Positions 23,086 through 34,160 of a stretch of 64,000 nt of DNA are shown piece by piece. A program made the translations under genes and the position numbers. This DNA comes from Thereva unica. Taxonomy: Eukaryota; Arthropoda; Insecta; Diptera; Therevidae. The stretch lies in NCBI GenBank assembly GCA_949987705.1, contig OX465281.1:106132266-106196265 (forward strand), in the 5' to 3' direction. The notes beneath the pieces were generated by a model. The model worked only from the letters and a program-made list of their open reading frames with translations. It was not told the DNA's origin and searched no databases. Position 1 is the stretch's first letter, and every line of letters begins with the position of its first letter.

Positions 23086-26000
23086 TTAACCTGCCTCTTC
23101 CCACCACCAGTACCTCCTACTGGCCCTGGAGGCTTCCTCTTTATCTATAGGGCCTACACCTGTACTGAATCGCAGGAGTTGTGCGTTAAGTCCATCGACT
23201 CTTTCGTGCAACACACGTTTATCTCGCGCGCGACGATACGCGTGGTAAATTAAAGGAACTCCCTCCCTATCCTGTATCAGCCCTAACGCATCTAGCCATG
23301 GGAATGCTTCGGGCGGTATTTGTCCTGTCCGTCTTGTCGTGTCATAAAAGTCTGGTCTGGGATAGTAAGCTCCGAAGATGAGAGGATTGTTGCTTTCCGT
23401 CGCTCTTACAACGTGATTTCTGATTAATCTGATTATGAAATTGTCCACCCTCATGGTTTTTGCTTTTCCGTATAGGATTTTGTTAGCATAAAATTTTTTG
23501 TAGTTCGATTCGGGAGTTCGATACATGCTCAAGCATGCTCTCAAGCATTGTCTTTCAAACATCCTCATCTTTTCCATATATGATGGGGCTATATTCCACC
23601 ATACGGGGCAGCCGTAAGTAAGAACCGGTCTGACCAAGCTCTTATAGCAATTCACCTTAACTCTTGAGTTAAGGTGCTTGCTGTAAAAGAGCTTCTTCGT
23701 CATATGGAAGGCCTTCTGGGCTTTGACTATAGCAGTACGTATATGACTCTCGTAATACATGTACTGATCCAGCCAAATCCCCAAGTACCTAACCTCGGTT
23801 TTCCTCTCCAGCGTCTGTCCCGCATGGCTTCGAACATGGAACGTCTTCCAGTTCCTTCTAACATCGCGTGGAGCTTTGTTAAGTGGAGTTCTGAAAAGGA
23901 TCGTTTCGCACTTTCCATGATTGATTTTCAATTTCCAATCATTAGCATAACGCTCGATTGTCTCGAAATCACGTTGTAGAAGCGTCTGGATAACGTCAAT
24001 CTTCGGGACTGATCGGTATATAACTAGGTCGTCTGCGAACGCTAAAGCGCTTTGAAGAGATCCTATTAAATCGCTTGTGTATATATTGAAAAGGAGTGGC
24101 GAATTTACTGCTCCCTGCTGCAGCCCGTTTTTAATGTCAAAGATTTTTGAGGTGTTGTTCCCACTTTTAACAAGAAACTTCCTCCCCGTTATCATGTCGT
24201 AGATAATTCGAAGTAGGGGACCATTCATCCCGTTCATTGTTAGTTTCAGGAGAAGTCCCTCAACCCATATAGAGTCGAAGGCCTTCTCGAAGTCAACCAG
24301 ACATGCTCCGGTACACTGTCTTTTGGCAAAATTCCACTGTATGTCAGACACCAGTTTTGCGCAAGCATGGATAGTGCCATGTTCCGCTCGGAATCCAAAC
24401 TGATTGTCCGGAATAATATTTTTGTCCTCAACCCAACTTGTCAGCGAGCGGTTGATTACCACTTCGAACACTTTGCTGATGTTTGGTAGCAAGCTTATTG
24501 GCCGAAGATTGCCAGGATTTGATCTGTCTTTTTTATCCTTGGGTATAGGATATATCACGGCCATTTTCCAGTAATCCGGAAAATAGGCATTATTCAAAGC
24601 ATTATTAAACAACGTGGTGTAAATGTCGACTGCACACTGAGGTAAGTGCTTTAGAATCACATTGGGGATACCATCGATCCCTGCCGATTTCTTATTTTTT
24701 AGCATGTGGAAAATTCGCATTAGATTGTCCTTCTTCACAAAAATCGCGGTTTCGGAGGCCTCTGGGATGTTGTCCGCTGGGCAATCCTCACTGAATTCGA
24801 CTAAATGTCGATTCTCAGATCTCCAAACTCTGTTTTCGCTTTGAAGATCAATGTAGTTTAGCCGCGCCCGATTTTCCAGGTCGCGATTCGGCTGGACAGG
24901 AGGGTTCGTTGTATAGACCTTTTGCCAGAAGGCTCCCACCAAATCAACTCTGTCCTGCTCATCTTCCACATGATAACAGTCGTCATCGTCTCGGTAATGC
25001 GTATCTGGATCTAAGCCCGCCTTTCTTAACAGTCCTTCACTGTCTTGGTTGTTCGGTAGTCTCAGCTTCTCCAGTCTGTTATGCGTCCTTTTTCGGAAGA
25101 TTTTGTTTATCTGTGGGAATGTGCCCGGACCACTGGGTTTTATGGACCGGATCTTATTGCTCCAGTACAGATTTATAGACTTAGAGTAATTTTCCTTGAT
25201 TAGTTGCTGGAGGTTTCGAATCAACGACTTCAATGTTGTGACTTCTGGATTCCGGTGATTTTGGAATTGGCGGTGTAATGTTTTGAGTCTCGATAGCAGT
25301 AGGTTTTTTTGTCTTTGTAATCTGTCGATTGTAGAATTCCTGTAGCAGTCCGTGCAGTCGCGTTTTTTTGTCTTAGGGATGACTCGATTCATCGTTTGCA
25401 CTATGACTCGGTCCATCTCCTTCAAGTAATGGTCGATTTCGTCTCTAGTCAAATTATGGTCTGTCGGCGGTGTTAGTCCTTCTGTTTGTATAGTGCGGGC
25501 CATTGCCCTGCAAAATCGCGGCCAGTTCGCCTTATGGTAATTATAGGGCTGTACTTCAGCATACTGCTCCAGTTCTATAGACTCACGTGGCATCTGCACC
25601 GTGAGGGTCAGTCCGTGGTGGTCACTGTCGTAAGGTACAGTCCGTAGGCAGTTTACATCTTCGTCATTTATTCGTCCGCTATCCAGACGTGAGTCGAGCA
25701 AGCATATATCCAGATACGATTCACCCCTAGGATACGAAGGCATGTCCGTAGCAAGAAGTGTGACTTTCTGCTGGATTCTATTACACTCCCACCATCTATG
25801 CAGGTGGTTACCTCTGGTGTTAGGCATTTGATTTCCCCAAGCTCTATGTTTGGCATTTAGATCTCCGGCCAATAAGTAATAATTTTCTTCTGAACTTAGC
25901 CCAAGTGTTTGAAAAAGTTGTTCCAGCTCGCTGACAAAGTTGTCGACCTGTGGAGCTGCGGGTGCGTAAGCCGCAATTATGTACATCTTACGTCCGCTTT

Positions 26001-26391
26001 GGAGTGGGATATACACGACGCAGGCTTCCAGCACTCGAAACTGTTCGATCTCGCTGCTTTGCCGTACCCGAAACTTAATTCCATTTTTAATAAAGATAGC
26101 CGTTCCGCCACCCCGAGTAGCACCAGGGCGATCTCGCCTGACAACTACATAATTCTTATACTCCAGTCTGTGTCTCTCAGACAGCTTAGTTTCGCTGACT
26201 AACAGGACATCAGGAGCTTCTTGCTGCAGCAACGAGAGTATGTTCGCCCTCCTCTCAATTCTAATAATGGAGTTGGCGTTTATGGCCACGATCTTAATTG
26301 CGTTCTGTCCCAGAGTTGTCATTGCACGCTTACGGCCCGTTTTCGGGGAAGAGCATGGAGTAAACAAGGTCCAACCTGGCACCTTGCTCAT
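23086..26391 (-). CDS. LINE ORF2: endonuclease and reverse transcriptase, 1101 aa
   Basis: An apurinic-like endonuclease comes first (about residues 25-270) with AGDLNAKHRAWGN, SYLDICLLDSRL and a YDSDHHGLT box. The reverse transcriptase (about residues 480-800) has KNKKSAGIDGIPN, LRPISLLPNISKVFE, QFGFRAEHGT, DFEKAFDSIW and the catalytic FADDLVIYR. The tail has PVLTYGCPVWW, common to Jockey-clade ORF2. The product nicks target DNA and primes cDNA synthesis there. It overlaps ORF1 by 62 bp in a different frame, so translation probably involves reinitiation or a downstream start. No break is seen. Confidence 0.95.
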   Translation of the reverse strand: MSKVPGWTLFTPCSSPKTGRKRAMTTLGQNAIKIVAINANSIIRIERRANILSLLQQEAPDVLLVSETKLSERHRLEYKNYVVVRRDRPGATRGGGTAIFIKNGIKFRVRQSSEIEQFRVLEACVVYIPLQSGRKMYIIAAYAPAAPQVDNFVSELEQLFQTLGLSSEENYYLLAGDLNAKHRAWGNQMPNTRGNHLHRWWECNRIQQKVTLLATDMPSYPRGESYLDICLLDSRLDSGRINDEDVNCLRTVPYDSDHHGLTLTVQMPRESIELEQYAEVQPYNYHKANWPRFCRAMARTIQTEGLTPPTDHNLTRDEIDHYLKEMDRVIVQTMNRVIPKTKKRDCTDCYRNSTIDRLQRQKNLLLSRLKTLHRQFQNHRNPEVTTLKSLIRNLQQLIKENYSKSINLYWSNKIRSIKPSGPGTFPQINKIFRKRTHNRLEKLRLPNNQDSEGLLRKAGLDPDTHYRDDDDCYHVEDEQDRVDLVGAFWQKVYTTNPPVQPNRDLENRARLNYIDLQSENRVWRSENRHLVEFSEDCPADNIPEASETAIFVKKDNLMRIFHMLKNKKSAGIDGIPNVILKHLPQCAVDIYTTLFNNALNNAYFPDYWKMAVIYPIPKDKKDRSNPGNLRPISLLPNISKVFEVVINRSLTSWVEDKNIIPDNQFGFRAEHGTIHACAKLVSDIQWNFAKRQCTGACLVDFEKAFDSIWVEGLLLKLTMNGMNGPLLRIIYDMITGRKFLVKSGNNTSKIFDIKNGLQQGAVNSPLLFNIYTSDLIGSLQSALAFADDLVIYRSVPKIDVIQTLLQRDFETIERYANDWKLKINHGKCETILFRTPLNKAPRDVRRNWKTFHVRSHAGQTLERKTEVRYLGIWLDQYMYYESHIRTAIVKAQKAFHMTKKLFYSKHLNSRVKVNCYKSLVRPVLTYGCPVWWNIAPSYMEKMRMFERQCLRACLSMYRTPESNYKKFYANKILYGKAKTMRVDNFIIRLIRNHVVRATESNNPLIFGAYYPRPDFYDTTRRTGQIPPEAFPWLDALGLIQDREGVPLIYHAYRRARDKRVLHERVDGLNAQLLRFSTGVGPIDKEEASRASRRYWWWEEAG

Positions 26392-27568
26392 TCACTTGCC
26401 GTCTTATGTCGGCTAATTGTCCCTGTATAGATAGCAGGATCGCCATAACTTTATCGTTGCCGGCGGAAGGGGCTTGAGCTACTTCCGGGGCTTGTTGCGC
26501 TGTTGTTTCTGCGTGCATTGCCATTTGAGCAAATGTTAAGTTTGGCCTCACAATGTTTTTGAACATAGCAGCTTTCTGCATTTTTTGCTTCTCTATCATG
26601 CTCTTCCTCGCCTGTATTCTCTTCTTCAGTTCTGCGTATTTTGGACATCCCCGATAATTAGCAGGGTGACCGTTTGAACGGCAGAGTACGCAGTATAGCT
26701 TGTTTTTGTCATCTACGCGGTCTTTGCCGAGAGGGCATTCTCCTGGCTTGTGGTTCTTATCGCACTTGATACACCTAAATGCCATGTGACAGTTAGGTGC
26801 AGCATGCCCGAACCTTTGGCACCTCATGCACTGGAGGATACCTTCTTTTTTATTTAATTTTTCCCAATGAACTACGAGGTGACCTACATCTCTTATTAAG
26901 TTAAGATTGTCTAGTCGACTCTCCGGGGAAAGCTGGACGAGGAAGTAAGGGAGTATCTTTTTTGTAGTGCGCGAGTGCGGTGTTACAAAAGGCTTCACCG
27001 CCAAAAATTTTAAGTCTTTAATATTTTTTTCGCGTAGCAGCGTAAGTATCTCCTGCGAGTCCATTTCAGGATCCAGGCCCTTTAGAAGCACGGTTATTTT
27101 TCTCTCCGATTTCGCAGTAAAGGAGAAAAATTCCGTTTCCGCACGCTCAAGCACTCTCTTCATTTTCTTATAGTCATCTAATCTAGCACACATAAGGGAA
27201 TGGTGCCCGCCAGATTGTCTCTTGACGGAAAACCCTTCCCTCCCAATCACTCTAGAAGCTAATGCTAAGGTATCTGAAATTCCTTGCTTAAAAATATTGA
27301 TAGGCGGTACCTTTTCTTTTTTTGTTGCTGTCATCTGGGGTGTCGTTGTTTTTGCTGCTGCTGCTGCTGCTGCCTGGTCAGTCGCCAGATTCGTCGCACT
27401 GGTTGCTGCTTCATTTGCAGAGCTTTCCGCTGGCGGTTTGGGGAAACGTTTTGCTTTCACCGAGTGGATGAGTTTCTCGAGGGCTTGCTCTTCTTCATCT
27501 GTTGGCATTAGTGGAGCGAAGGAATTCCCTGCGCCACTGTATGCTGGCTGTTGCTGTTCATGAGGCAT
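26330..27568 (-). CDS. LINE ORF1: gag-like nucleic-acid-binding protein, 412 aa
   Basis: An N-terminal A/T-rich low-complexity region (residues 60-95) is followed by an RRM-like/PRE domain and three cysteine knuckles: CMRCQRFGHAAPNC, CIKCDKNHKPGEC and CVLCRSNGHPANYRGC (about residues 245-310). This is the usual Jockey-type ORF1 layout; such proteins bind element RNA to form the transposition particle. The poly-A stretch comes from a GCT repeat and may vary in length between copies. Confidence 0.93.
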   Translation of the reverse strand: MPHEQQQPAYSGAGNSFAPLMPTDEEEQALEKLIHSVKAKRFPKPPAESSANEAATSATNLATDQAAAAAAAKTTTPQMTATKKEKVPPINIFKQGISDTLALASRVIGREGFSVKRQSGGHHSLMCARLDDYKKMKRVLERAETEFFSFTAKSERKITVLLKGLDPEMDSQEILTLLREKNIKDLKFLAVKPFVTPHSRTTKKILPYFLVQLSPESRLDNLNLIRDVGHLVVHWEKLNKKEGILQCMRCQRFGHAAPNCHMAFRCIKCDKNHKPGECPLGKDRVDDKNKLYCVLCRSNGHPANYRGCPKYAELKKRIQARKSMIEKQKMQKAAMFKNIVRPNLTFAQMAMHAETTAQQAPEVAQAPSAGNDKVMAILLSIQGQLADIRRQVNEQGARLDLVYSMLFPENGP

Positions 27569-27904
27569 GCTGTCGTAGGAGCTTTCGTCATCACAACTCC
27601 CATTGTCTGTATTTTCCGTTGTTTTTTTATTTATTAGTGTCTTTCTGGGTATTAAACAATTTTAGCTTTTTCTTCGCCTTTTCATAGTGTCTCCGAGCAC
27701 TGCACTGCTTGTTGGGCGAGGGTCCATGCTATGGCCCGTACCCTTTGTTTATTCACCACTTTTATATTTGTGTATATAATTTTCTTTATAGGAAAAAAAA
27801 TGAAAAAAAAAAAAATATCGGCAATTCGCACACAGAATTAAATTTATAAAGTTCGCCAAAGAAAGAAAATCGTAATAAACTTGCACTGAACGTGTACGCA
27901 GTCT

Positions 27905-27911
27905 CACGTCC
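27905..27911 (-). promoter_or_regulatory. Downstream promoter element of the LINE
   Basis: Taking the first base of the element as +1, the minus strand reads GGACGTG at +29 to +35, a perfect match to the insect DPE consensus RGWCGTG and within one base of its usual place (+28). Jockey elements are known to use such an internal TATA-less promoter, which lets the transcript start at the 5' end. Confidence 0.75.
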
Positions 27912-29005
27912 TCTCTGTATCACAGTTCGGGTGGGACTCACTCTATGGATGCTTGATGGTGGGCAATGCCACAGCTTTTACTTGCACAGATCAAAAGCCC
28001 CGCACTGTGCTTGCATCGGGTTTATATTTCCCCCGGCTGTCCCCCCACCTTGCAATGATAACAGCTTTCGTCTCAATTTTTAGCTGGGCTATGCGTAAAA
28101 TATGGCGACGATTTATTTCGTCGGTTATATTTTTGAATTATTTTAACTTTTAGTACTCTGGTCAGCTGTTTATTCTGACAAGAGCTTTTTTGACATTTTT
28201 AGTTTTTTTGTTTAGGTAGTGCGTGAGTGCGGTGTTTTTGTTTTATTTTATATTTTTAATATTTATTTTTTTACTTTCGATTCGTGTTTTTGTGTTAAAA
28301 GATTATTTATCATGGTAAGTATTTTATGCTTATTAATATATGTAGTTTTGTGTTACATGTTCTATTTATTATATGGTTTTATGTTCTGGTTTGTTTACCT
28401 TTGCTTTTAATGTTTGTTATGTTGTTATTAGTGTTTTTATTATGTATATGTTTACCATGTTATTATTATTATTATTTTTTTATTAATCTCAGTCGATTAC
28501 TTATGTTTTTTTAATTCTTTTTTAGGCTGCATCGCCAAAATATAGGACGTCGAATGGACTTCTTGTAGCCAAATCGAGGTTATGTTTATGTGATTTCTTT
28601 TATTGTTTAATTAATTCTTTTTTATTCTTTTTAGAATTTTTAATTGAACGACTACATGTTTCGGACCGAAACAATATTAGTTATAATGTTTATCACTAAA
28701 TGTTTAATACTTAATGTGTATCGGCCGACTATATACTTATTTTATTATAACTTTACTACGGGACGTGGGAGAATCGACTTGTGTTGTGTACACGAAGAGA
28801 AAAAGTGGAGATGCCGGAAATTGGCTGTTTTGATAACACGATCGGGACGGAACGGAAAACGGCGAGATCACTGAACTTTGAGTTCGGTGATCGATGAAGT
28901 GTTCCGATTGATCGTGCTTATCGTGTGGGAGGTTATTGTGTGACTTTGCGTAAACTTGGTAATTAAGTTTACGCGGTCACTACATACTCCCCCCCCAGCG
29001 TAGCG

Positions 29006-32000
29006 TTAACAGAATGTTACCGCTTTAGACGGCTTAGCTTCGTTGTCGCGGTCACAACCGAAGGCTGGCTTTAGCCTGTCAATGGATATTGACTTGGTTG
29101 TGCCGCTCAATTTGACGACGAAGTGTTTTCGTAATCGTTTGATTACTTCATATGGGCCCTCGTATGGAGGTTCGAAAGGTTTTCGAACTCTGTCGACACG
29201 TATGAAAACATAGTCGGCGTTCTCCAGGGCTTCTGGCACATAAACATCCTTTTGGACGGGTTGCCGAGGATGTATTGCCTTAATGTTCTGCATATGAGAA
29301 CGAAGGCGAGAGAGGAATTCTGATTCTTCAATTAGATTTTCATCGGTTGTGATAGAAATCGAATTGGGAAGTCTCAGATTCTGACCATATACGAGCTCGG
29401 CTGGTGAGCATTGTAAGTCGGTCTTAATTGCCGTGCGTATGCCTAACATTACAAAGGGCAAGTCTTCACTCCAATTAGTAGTGTTGTCCCTTGCCATTAA
29501 GGCTGCTTTTAGTTGCCTGTGGAACCGTTCAACCATCCCGTTTGCCTGCGGATGGTAGGCGGTTGTCCGGATTCGATGAGTGCCCAGTAATTTGGCAACT
29601 TCATTGAACAGTTTCGATTCGAACTGTGTACCTTGATCGGTTGTGATTTCGAGAGGTACGCCGAATCGTGGGACAAATTCGGTGACAAATCGTTTTGCCA
29701 CTGTTGAAGCTGAAATATCCCGAATTGGGTATGCTTCAGGCCATCGCGTGAATCTATCGACTATCGTTAAGATATAAGAGTATCCACGAGATGGGGGTAG
29801 GGGTCCCACTACATCCATATGGATATGGTCAAATCTATTATTTGGAAGTTTGAAAGCTTCCAATGGAGATTTGGTATGTCGTGAAACTTTGGACTTTTGG
29901 CAACCTAGGCATGATCGAGACCACTCATTGCAGTCTTTATTGATCGATGGCCAGAAGTATTTCTTGGTAACGGCTCGTTTTGTAGCGCGAATACCAGGAT
30001 GTGAGAGACTATGTTCGGAGTTGAACGCTAGTCTACGTAGAGAATTGGGTATGTAAGGCCTAGGAATGCCTATACTATTTTCACACCACACCTGATGGGC
30101 GGTAAATGGTATTGGTGTGAGGACTAGTTTTACCCGTGAGCCGTTGCTGGGGTGCTCTTGTAGAGACTTCAACTCTGTGTCACCTTGTTGAGGCTGTGCC
30201 AGTGTAGGCAGGTCGAAGGTGACCGAGTCGACGTTGTCGGTTGCTAGTGAGCGCAAGTAGTCGGCGACAACGTTTTGTTTACCCGACACATGTCTGACGT
30301 CTGTGGTAAACTGAGAGATTAGACCCAAATGTCTGGTCTGTCGAGGGGATCGTTCGGTCTTTGTGTGAAGGGCGCGAACCAGTGGTTTGTGATCAGTATA
30401 GACCACGAAATTGCGTCCTTCAACGAAGTAACGGAAGTGTTTGATCGCTGCATAGATTGCGAGAAGTTCGCGATCGAATGCAGAGTACTCCCGTTCTGTT
30501 GGTGACAGCTTTTTGGAATAAAAAGCTAGAGGTTGCCACCGATGACCGTTGAATTGTTCCAAAACGCCTCCGATTGCATAATCAGAGGCGTCAGTCGTAA
30601 GACTGTATTTTGCATCCTCGATTGGATGGTTCAGCAGAGTTGCTTCAGCCATCGAGGTTTTCACCTTGAGGAATGCCGCCTGACATTCTGCTGGCCAGTC
30701 AAAAACTTTATTGGCACGTGAGCGGTTGAGAAGGTCTCTCAAATGCTCGTTTATAGGCACCAACTGTTCAGCCAATTTTGGGATGAATCGGTGATAAAAA
30801 TTCACCATTCCCAAAAACTTCTGGATCGATTTGACAGAAGTTGGAGGTGCGAGATCAACGATAGCCTCAACCCGATCGGAGGATGGAAGTATTCCATCCT
30901 TTGTGATGCGGTGGCTTAGAAACTTAATCTCTGTTGCACCAAAAACGCATTTCTCTAGCTTGATGGTTAAACCGAAGCTATCGAGGCGTTTAAAGAGCTC
31001 TTCGAGGTGAACGATATGCTCATCCTCGGTTTTACTGGCAATAAGTATATCGTCCAAGTATACATAAACGAAATCGAGATCTCTCGTAACTTCATTTATG
31101 AACCTTTGAAAGGTTTGGGCTGCATTTCGTAAGCCGAATGGCATACGTGTAAACTCATATAGGCCGAATGGCGTAATGAGTGCAGTCTTATGCACGTCTT
31201 CTGGGGCGATTGGTATGTGATGGTATGCACGTACCAAATCAACCTTTGAAAAAATTGTGCAGCCGTGAAGATTCACGGAGAAATTCTGTATATGCGGGAT
31301 CGGATATCTATCCGGCACAGTGACAGCATTAAGGCGACGGTAGTCGCCGCATGGCCTCCAATCATGAGAGTCCCGTTTAGGAACTAGATGAAGCGGAGAT
31401 GCTGCGGGGGACGACGAAGGTCGACAAATCCCCAATTCGACCATATGGTCGAACTCTAACTTTGCCACCTTCAGTTTCTCCGGATGGAGTCGCCGAGCGG
31501 TGACAAAAGGTAATTGCCCTTTAGTTACAATGTGGTGTGGCACATTGTGTTTAACTGGAAGGTTAAAATTGGGCGGTTTTGTTAACGAAGCGTACTTCGT
31601 TAATAGCTCTTTGTATATGCCAATAACTCGGCATGGAAATGTTTCGGGGTTGTAGTCGACGGTAGCGCACACGTTAATGCGAAACTTCGTGCGCTTGTCG
31701 ACTAAATGCCGATATTCAAAATCGACTGACAATTTGAACTTCGTTAAGAAGTCCGCCCCGATAATGGCTTTAGTGGTGTCGGCTATAATGAAGTTGTAAA
31801 CGTATCGTCGGCGTAAGCCGAGTTCAAGTTCTAGCAACTTAGTGCCGAAAGTTCGGATCAGTGATCCGTTGGCCGCGTACAGAAGGACGTTCGGGCTACC
31901 GTTATAGGCCGGGAACGCCTTGGCGGGAACAATTGAAACGTCAGAGCCCGAATCAATCAGAAAGTCCATCCGATTGTTGGTGTCTCTGACGAATAAACGA

Positions 32001-32278
32001 TATGAGCAGCCGATTATATGCGCGCTCATTACGATCCCCTGCCCCTTTAGTTTTTTTTGGTTGGCCCCTTGTGGCCGATTGGCCGAGGGCTGTCGAGGGC
32101 CGCCTTGCCGATTGGCAGGTGTTCGGCTCCTCGGCTTCCGCGGGCTGCGGTCAAGCTTGTCTAGCCGGTCCGTCAGCCTATTGATGGCGCTTTGCAGCGC
32201 CACCAATGTGGGCTCCGCGTTGGTCGGTGCTGCGGTGACGGCGGACGCGTATGAGGCGCCTCCTTGTGGAAGCACCTC
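29006..32278 (-). CDS. pol: CsRn1-type gypsy pol polyprotein (PR-RT-RH-IN)
   Basis: Domains in order: basic gag tail ([14 protein letters not shown]), aspartic protease ([13 protein letters not shown], about residue 105), reverse transcriptase ([25 protein letters not shown], about residue 400), RNase H ([16 protein letters not shown]), and integrase with HHCC finger (H...H, C..C in CLGCQKSKV) and core residues in [18 protein letters not shown] and [11 protein letters not shown]. The frame is open for about 1089 codons to the stop at 29006, next to the polypurine tract. It is in the same frame as the gag part upstream but cut off by a TGA at 32279-32281. The single gag-pol frame fits CsRn1 elements. 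Confidence 0.92.
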   Translation of the reverse strand, partial: EVLPQGGASYASAVTAAPTNAEPTLVALQSAINRLTDRLDKLDRSPRKPRSRTPANRQGGPRQPSANRPQGANQKKLKGQGIVMSAHIIGCSYRLFVRDTNNRMDFLIDSGSDVSIVPAKAFPAYNGSPNVLLYAANGSLIRTFGTKLLELELGLRRRYVYNFIIADTTKAIIGADFLTKFKLSVDFEYRHLVDKRTKFRINVCATVDYNPETFPCRVIGIYKELLTKYASLTKPPNFNLPVKHNVPHHIVTKGQLPFVTARRLHPEKLKVAKLEFDHMVELGICRPSSSPAASPLHLVPKRDSHDWRPCGDYRRLNAVTVPDRYPIPHIQNFSVNLHGCTIFSKVDLVRAYHHIPIAPEDVHKTALITPFGLYEFTRMPFGLRNAAQTFQRFINEVTRDLDFVYVYLDDILIASKTEDEHIVHLEELFKRLDSFGLTIKLEKCVFGATEIKFLSHRITKDGILPSSDRVEAIVDLAPPTSVKSIQKFLGMVNFYHRFIPKLAEQLVPINEHLRDLLNRSRANKVFDWPAECQAAFLKVKTSMAEATLLNHPIEDAKYSLTTDASDYAIGGVLEQFNGHRWQPLAFYSKKLSPTEREYSAFDRELLAIYAAIKHFRYFVEGRNFVVYTDHKPLVRALHTKTERSPRQTRHLGLISQFTTDVRHVSGKQNVVADYLRSLATDNVDSVTFDLPTLAQPQQGDTELKSLQEHPSNGSRVKLVLTPIPFTAHQVWCENSIGIPRPYIPNSLRRLAFNSEHSLSHPGIRATKRAVTKKYFWPSINKDCNEWSRSCLGCQKSKVSRHTKSPLEAFKLPNNRFDHIHMDVVGPLPPSRGYSYILTIVDRFTRWPEAYPIRDISASTVAKRFVTEFVPRFGVPLEITTDQGTQFESKLFNEVAKLLGTHRIRTTAYHPQANGMVERFHRQLKAALMARDNTTNWSEDLPFVMLGIRTAIKTDLQCSPAELVYGQNLRLPNSISITTDENLIEESEFLSRLRSHMQNIKAIHPRQPVQKDVYVPEALENADYVFIRVDRVRKPFEPPYEGPYEVIKRLRKHFVVKLSGTTKSISIDRLKPAFGCDRDNEAKPSKAVTFC

Positions 32279-32833
32279 TCATACCTTGTCTGCCGTTGCA
32301 GCCAGCCCGGCTAGGGTTTGGTCAGCGGAGGTGGCCAACGTGATCTGGATGGCCTGTGGAAGCCTCCGCTCCCACAGGTTCCGGATCAGATCTTCGTTGA
32401 CCGCTGACGACCCGCCCGCTAGTGCCTTGAGAGCCTGGAGAAACTCAGAAGGTTTTCTGTCTCCAGGCTCTTGCACTGACAGCAACTGCTCGAGTCTGCG
32501 CTTTTCCGAAGTGCCGTATTTCTCGAGCAGGTGCTGTTTGACTTCTTCGTATGAGGAACTTGAATAATCCACTGTGCTAAGCCGCATTGCCGTTACCGCC
32601 TCTTCCGGCAATGCGGCCATAACATTATAGACCTTGGTGGAGTCCGACTTACAGCCCGCCATCTTGAACATGATGTCCGCTTGGTAAAACTAGGAGGCGG
32701 GCTGGTGTACCCAGAACTTCGGGATATCGAGTTTCGTCAGTTTGACGCCATCGACTTCCGAAGTCCCAGGTTTTGGTTGTTCTTCACCATGGTTATTATC
32801 CAGTTCCATAAGGTTCTCCCCTGTCCTTGACAT
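32279..32833 (-). pseudogene. gag: CsRn1-type gag, two nonsense codons
   Basis: The frame opens at an ATG near 32833 (MSRTGENLMELD) and carries the gag core typical of this group (KLDIPKFWVHQPAS... then ...ALPEEAV and EVKQHLLEKYG). TAG at 32690-32692 replaces what is probably a tryptophan codon (family pattern W-F-Q-A-D). TGA at 32279-32281 separates it from the pol part in the same frame. Both are single-base changes, so the copy is recently dead. Confidence 0.85.
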
Positions 32834-32913
32834 TATGTTTGGTTATTATATAATGATACCTTTTTATAAAACAAGAGCAAATAATATGTATGTGTGAAAA
32901 ATAATTGTAATTA

Positions 32914-34160
32914 TCTATATCTATAAAAATCTCGTGTCACAGTGTTTGTTACCGTACTCCTCCGAAACGGGTTGACCAATTTGCATGAAATTTTTTGTGT
33001 ATATTGGGTAGGTCTGAGAATAGGTCGTAGGCTATTTTTTATACCTTTAACCAAAAAAACAGCTGCAAAATCCAAACAAAAATGGTAATTCTAGGAATTT
33101 TCACTTCATTTTAGTTTCAATAGCTTCATGGCCTACCTATTGTTTGACAAATGTAAAATTGTCATTAAATTGAATCATTACATTTAATGAAAATTTCAAA
33201 TTTACGCAGCTGTCAAACAATAGGTAGGCCATGACGCTATTGAAACTAAAATGATCCATTGCGGCCGTCTCAAGAGGGCGGTGTACCACTTTCTTCACAA
33301 CCACCTCGACATGGGTATCAAATGAAAGAGTATGATAAGTAGAATACAATAAGCAATGTAGTATACAAAATATATCTTTAGATCCATGGCGGCCGTCTCA
33401 AGAGGGCGGGGTACCACTTTCTTCACAACCACCTCGACATGGGTATCAAATGAAAGGGTATGATAAGTAGACTACAATAAGCAATGTAGTATACAAAATA
33501 TATCTTTAGATCCATGGCGGCCGTCTCAAGAGGCCGGATTACCACTTTCTTCACAACCACCTCAACATGGGTATCAAATGAAAGGGTATGTTAAGGAGAA
33601 TACAATAAGCAATGTAGTATACAAAATATGTCTTTAGATCCATGGCGGCCGTCTCAAGAGGGCGGGGTACCACTTTCTTCACAACCACCTCGACATGGGT
33701 ATCAAATGAAAGGGTATGATAAGTAGAATACAATAAGCAATGTAGTATACAAAATATATCTTTAGATCCATGGCGGCGGTCTCAAGAGGCCGAATTACCA
33801 CTTTCTTCACAACCACCTCGACATGGGTATCAAATGAAAGGGTATGATAAGTAGAATACAATATGTAGTATACAAAATATATCTTAAGATCCATGGCGGC
33901 CGTCTAAAGAGGCCGGATTACTACTTTCTTCACAATCCCCTCAACATGGGTATCAAATGAAAGGGTATGATAAGTAGAATACAATAAGCAATGTAGTAGA
34001 CTCAATATACCGATTCATGGCGGCCGACGCAAGACCCATGTTCTTTGAGGCATTTCATCTATGTAAAATTGATATCTCGAAAAATATTAAGTCAATGGAT
34101 GGTTTTTATTGTTTACTATTGACTTATGGGTGCAGCGTAGGCGCACCGGGTCCCAGCTAG
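32914..34160 (+). mobile_element. Non-autonomous Helitron
   Basis: It begins TCTATATCTATAAAA and ends CTAG, and lies between A (32913) and T (34161), as Helitrons do without duplicating the target. A 3' hairpin GGTGC-AGCGTAGGC-GCACC sits 9 nt before CTAG. The 5' end (CGTGTCACAGTGTTTGTTAC) resembles a widespread insect Helitron family. No Rep/helicase is encoded. It also contains a small inverted repeat at about 33108-33252. Confidence 0.85.
33252..34025. repeat. Six tandem ~130-bp units inside the Helitron
   Basis: Units start GATCCATGGCGGCCGTCTCAA and contain ACCACTTTCTTCACAACC and GGGTATCAAATGAAAG. The spacing is about 122-130 bp. The last unit degenerates near 34013. The frames across it on the minus strand repeat with the units and are not genes. 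Confidence 0.9.

Larger units (their letters stand above)
22699..27939 (-). mobile_element. Full-length Jockey-like LINE, 15-bp TSD
   Basis: ACTCTATGGATGCTT occurs at 22684-22698 and 27940-27954 but only once in the other BEL LTR, so it is the target duplication. The element is 5241 bp, ends in a poly(A) tail (T run just after 22699 on the plus strand) and carries two overlapping intact ORFs. Complete 5' end, tail and TSD make this a candidate for recent activity. Confidence 0.96.
19253..28673 (-). repeat. BEL 5' LTR, interrupted by two inserts
   Basis: LTR sequence is 19253-19758, then about 22685-22698, then 27955-28673; the order and the base sequence match the left LTR. The first interruption is the composite DNA-transposon block (about 19759-22683), the second a LINE (22699-27939). 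The element's own promoter would lie in this LTR and is now spread over 9.4 kb. Confidence 0.88.
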
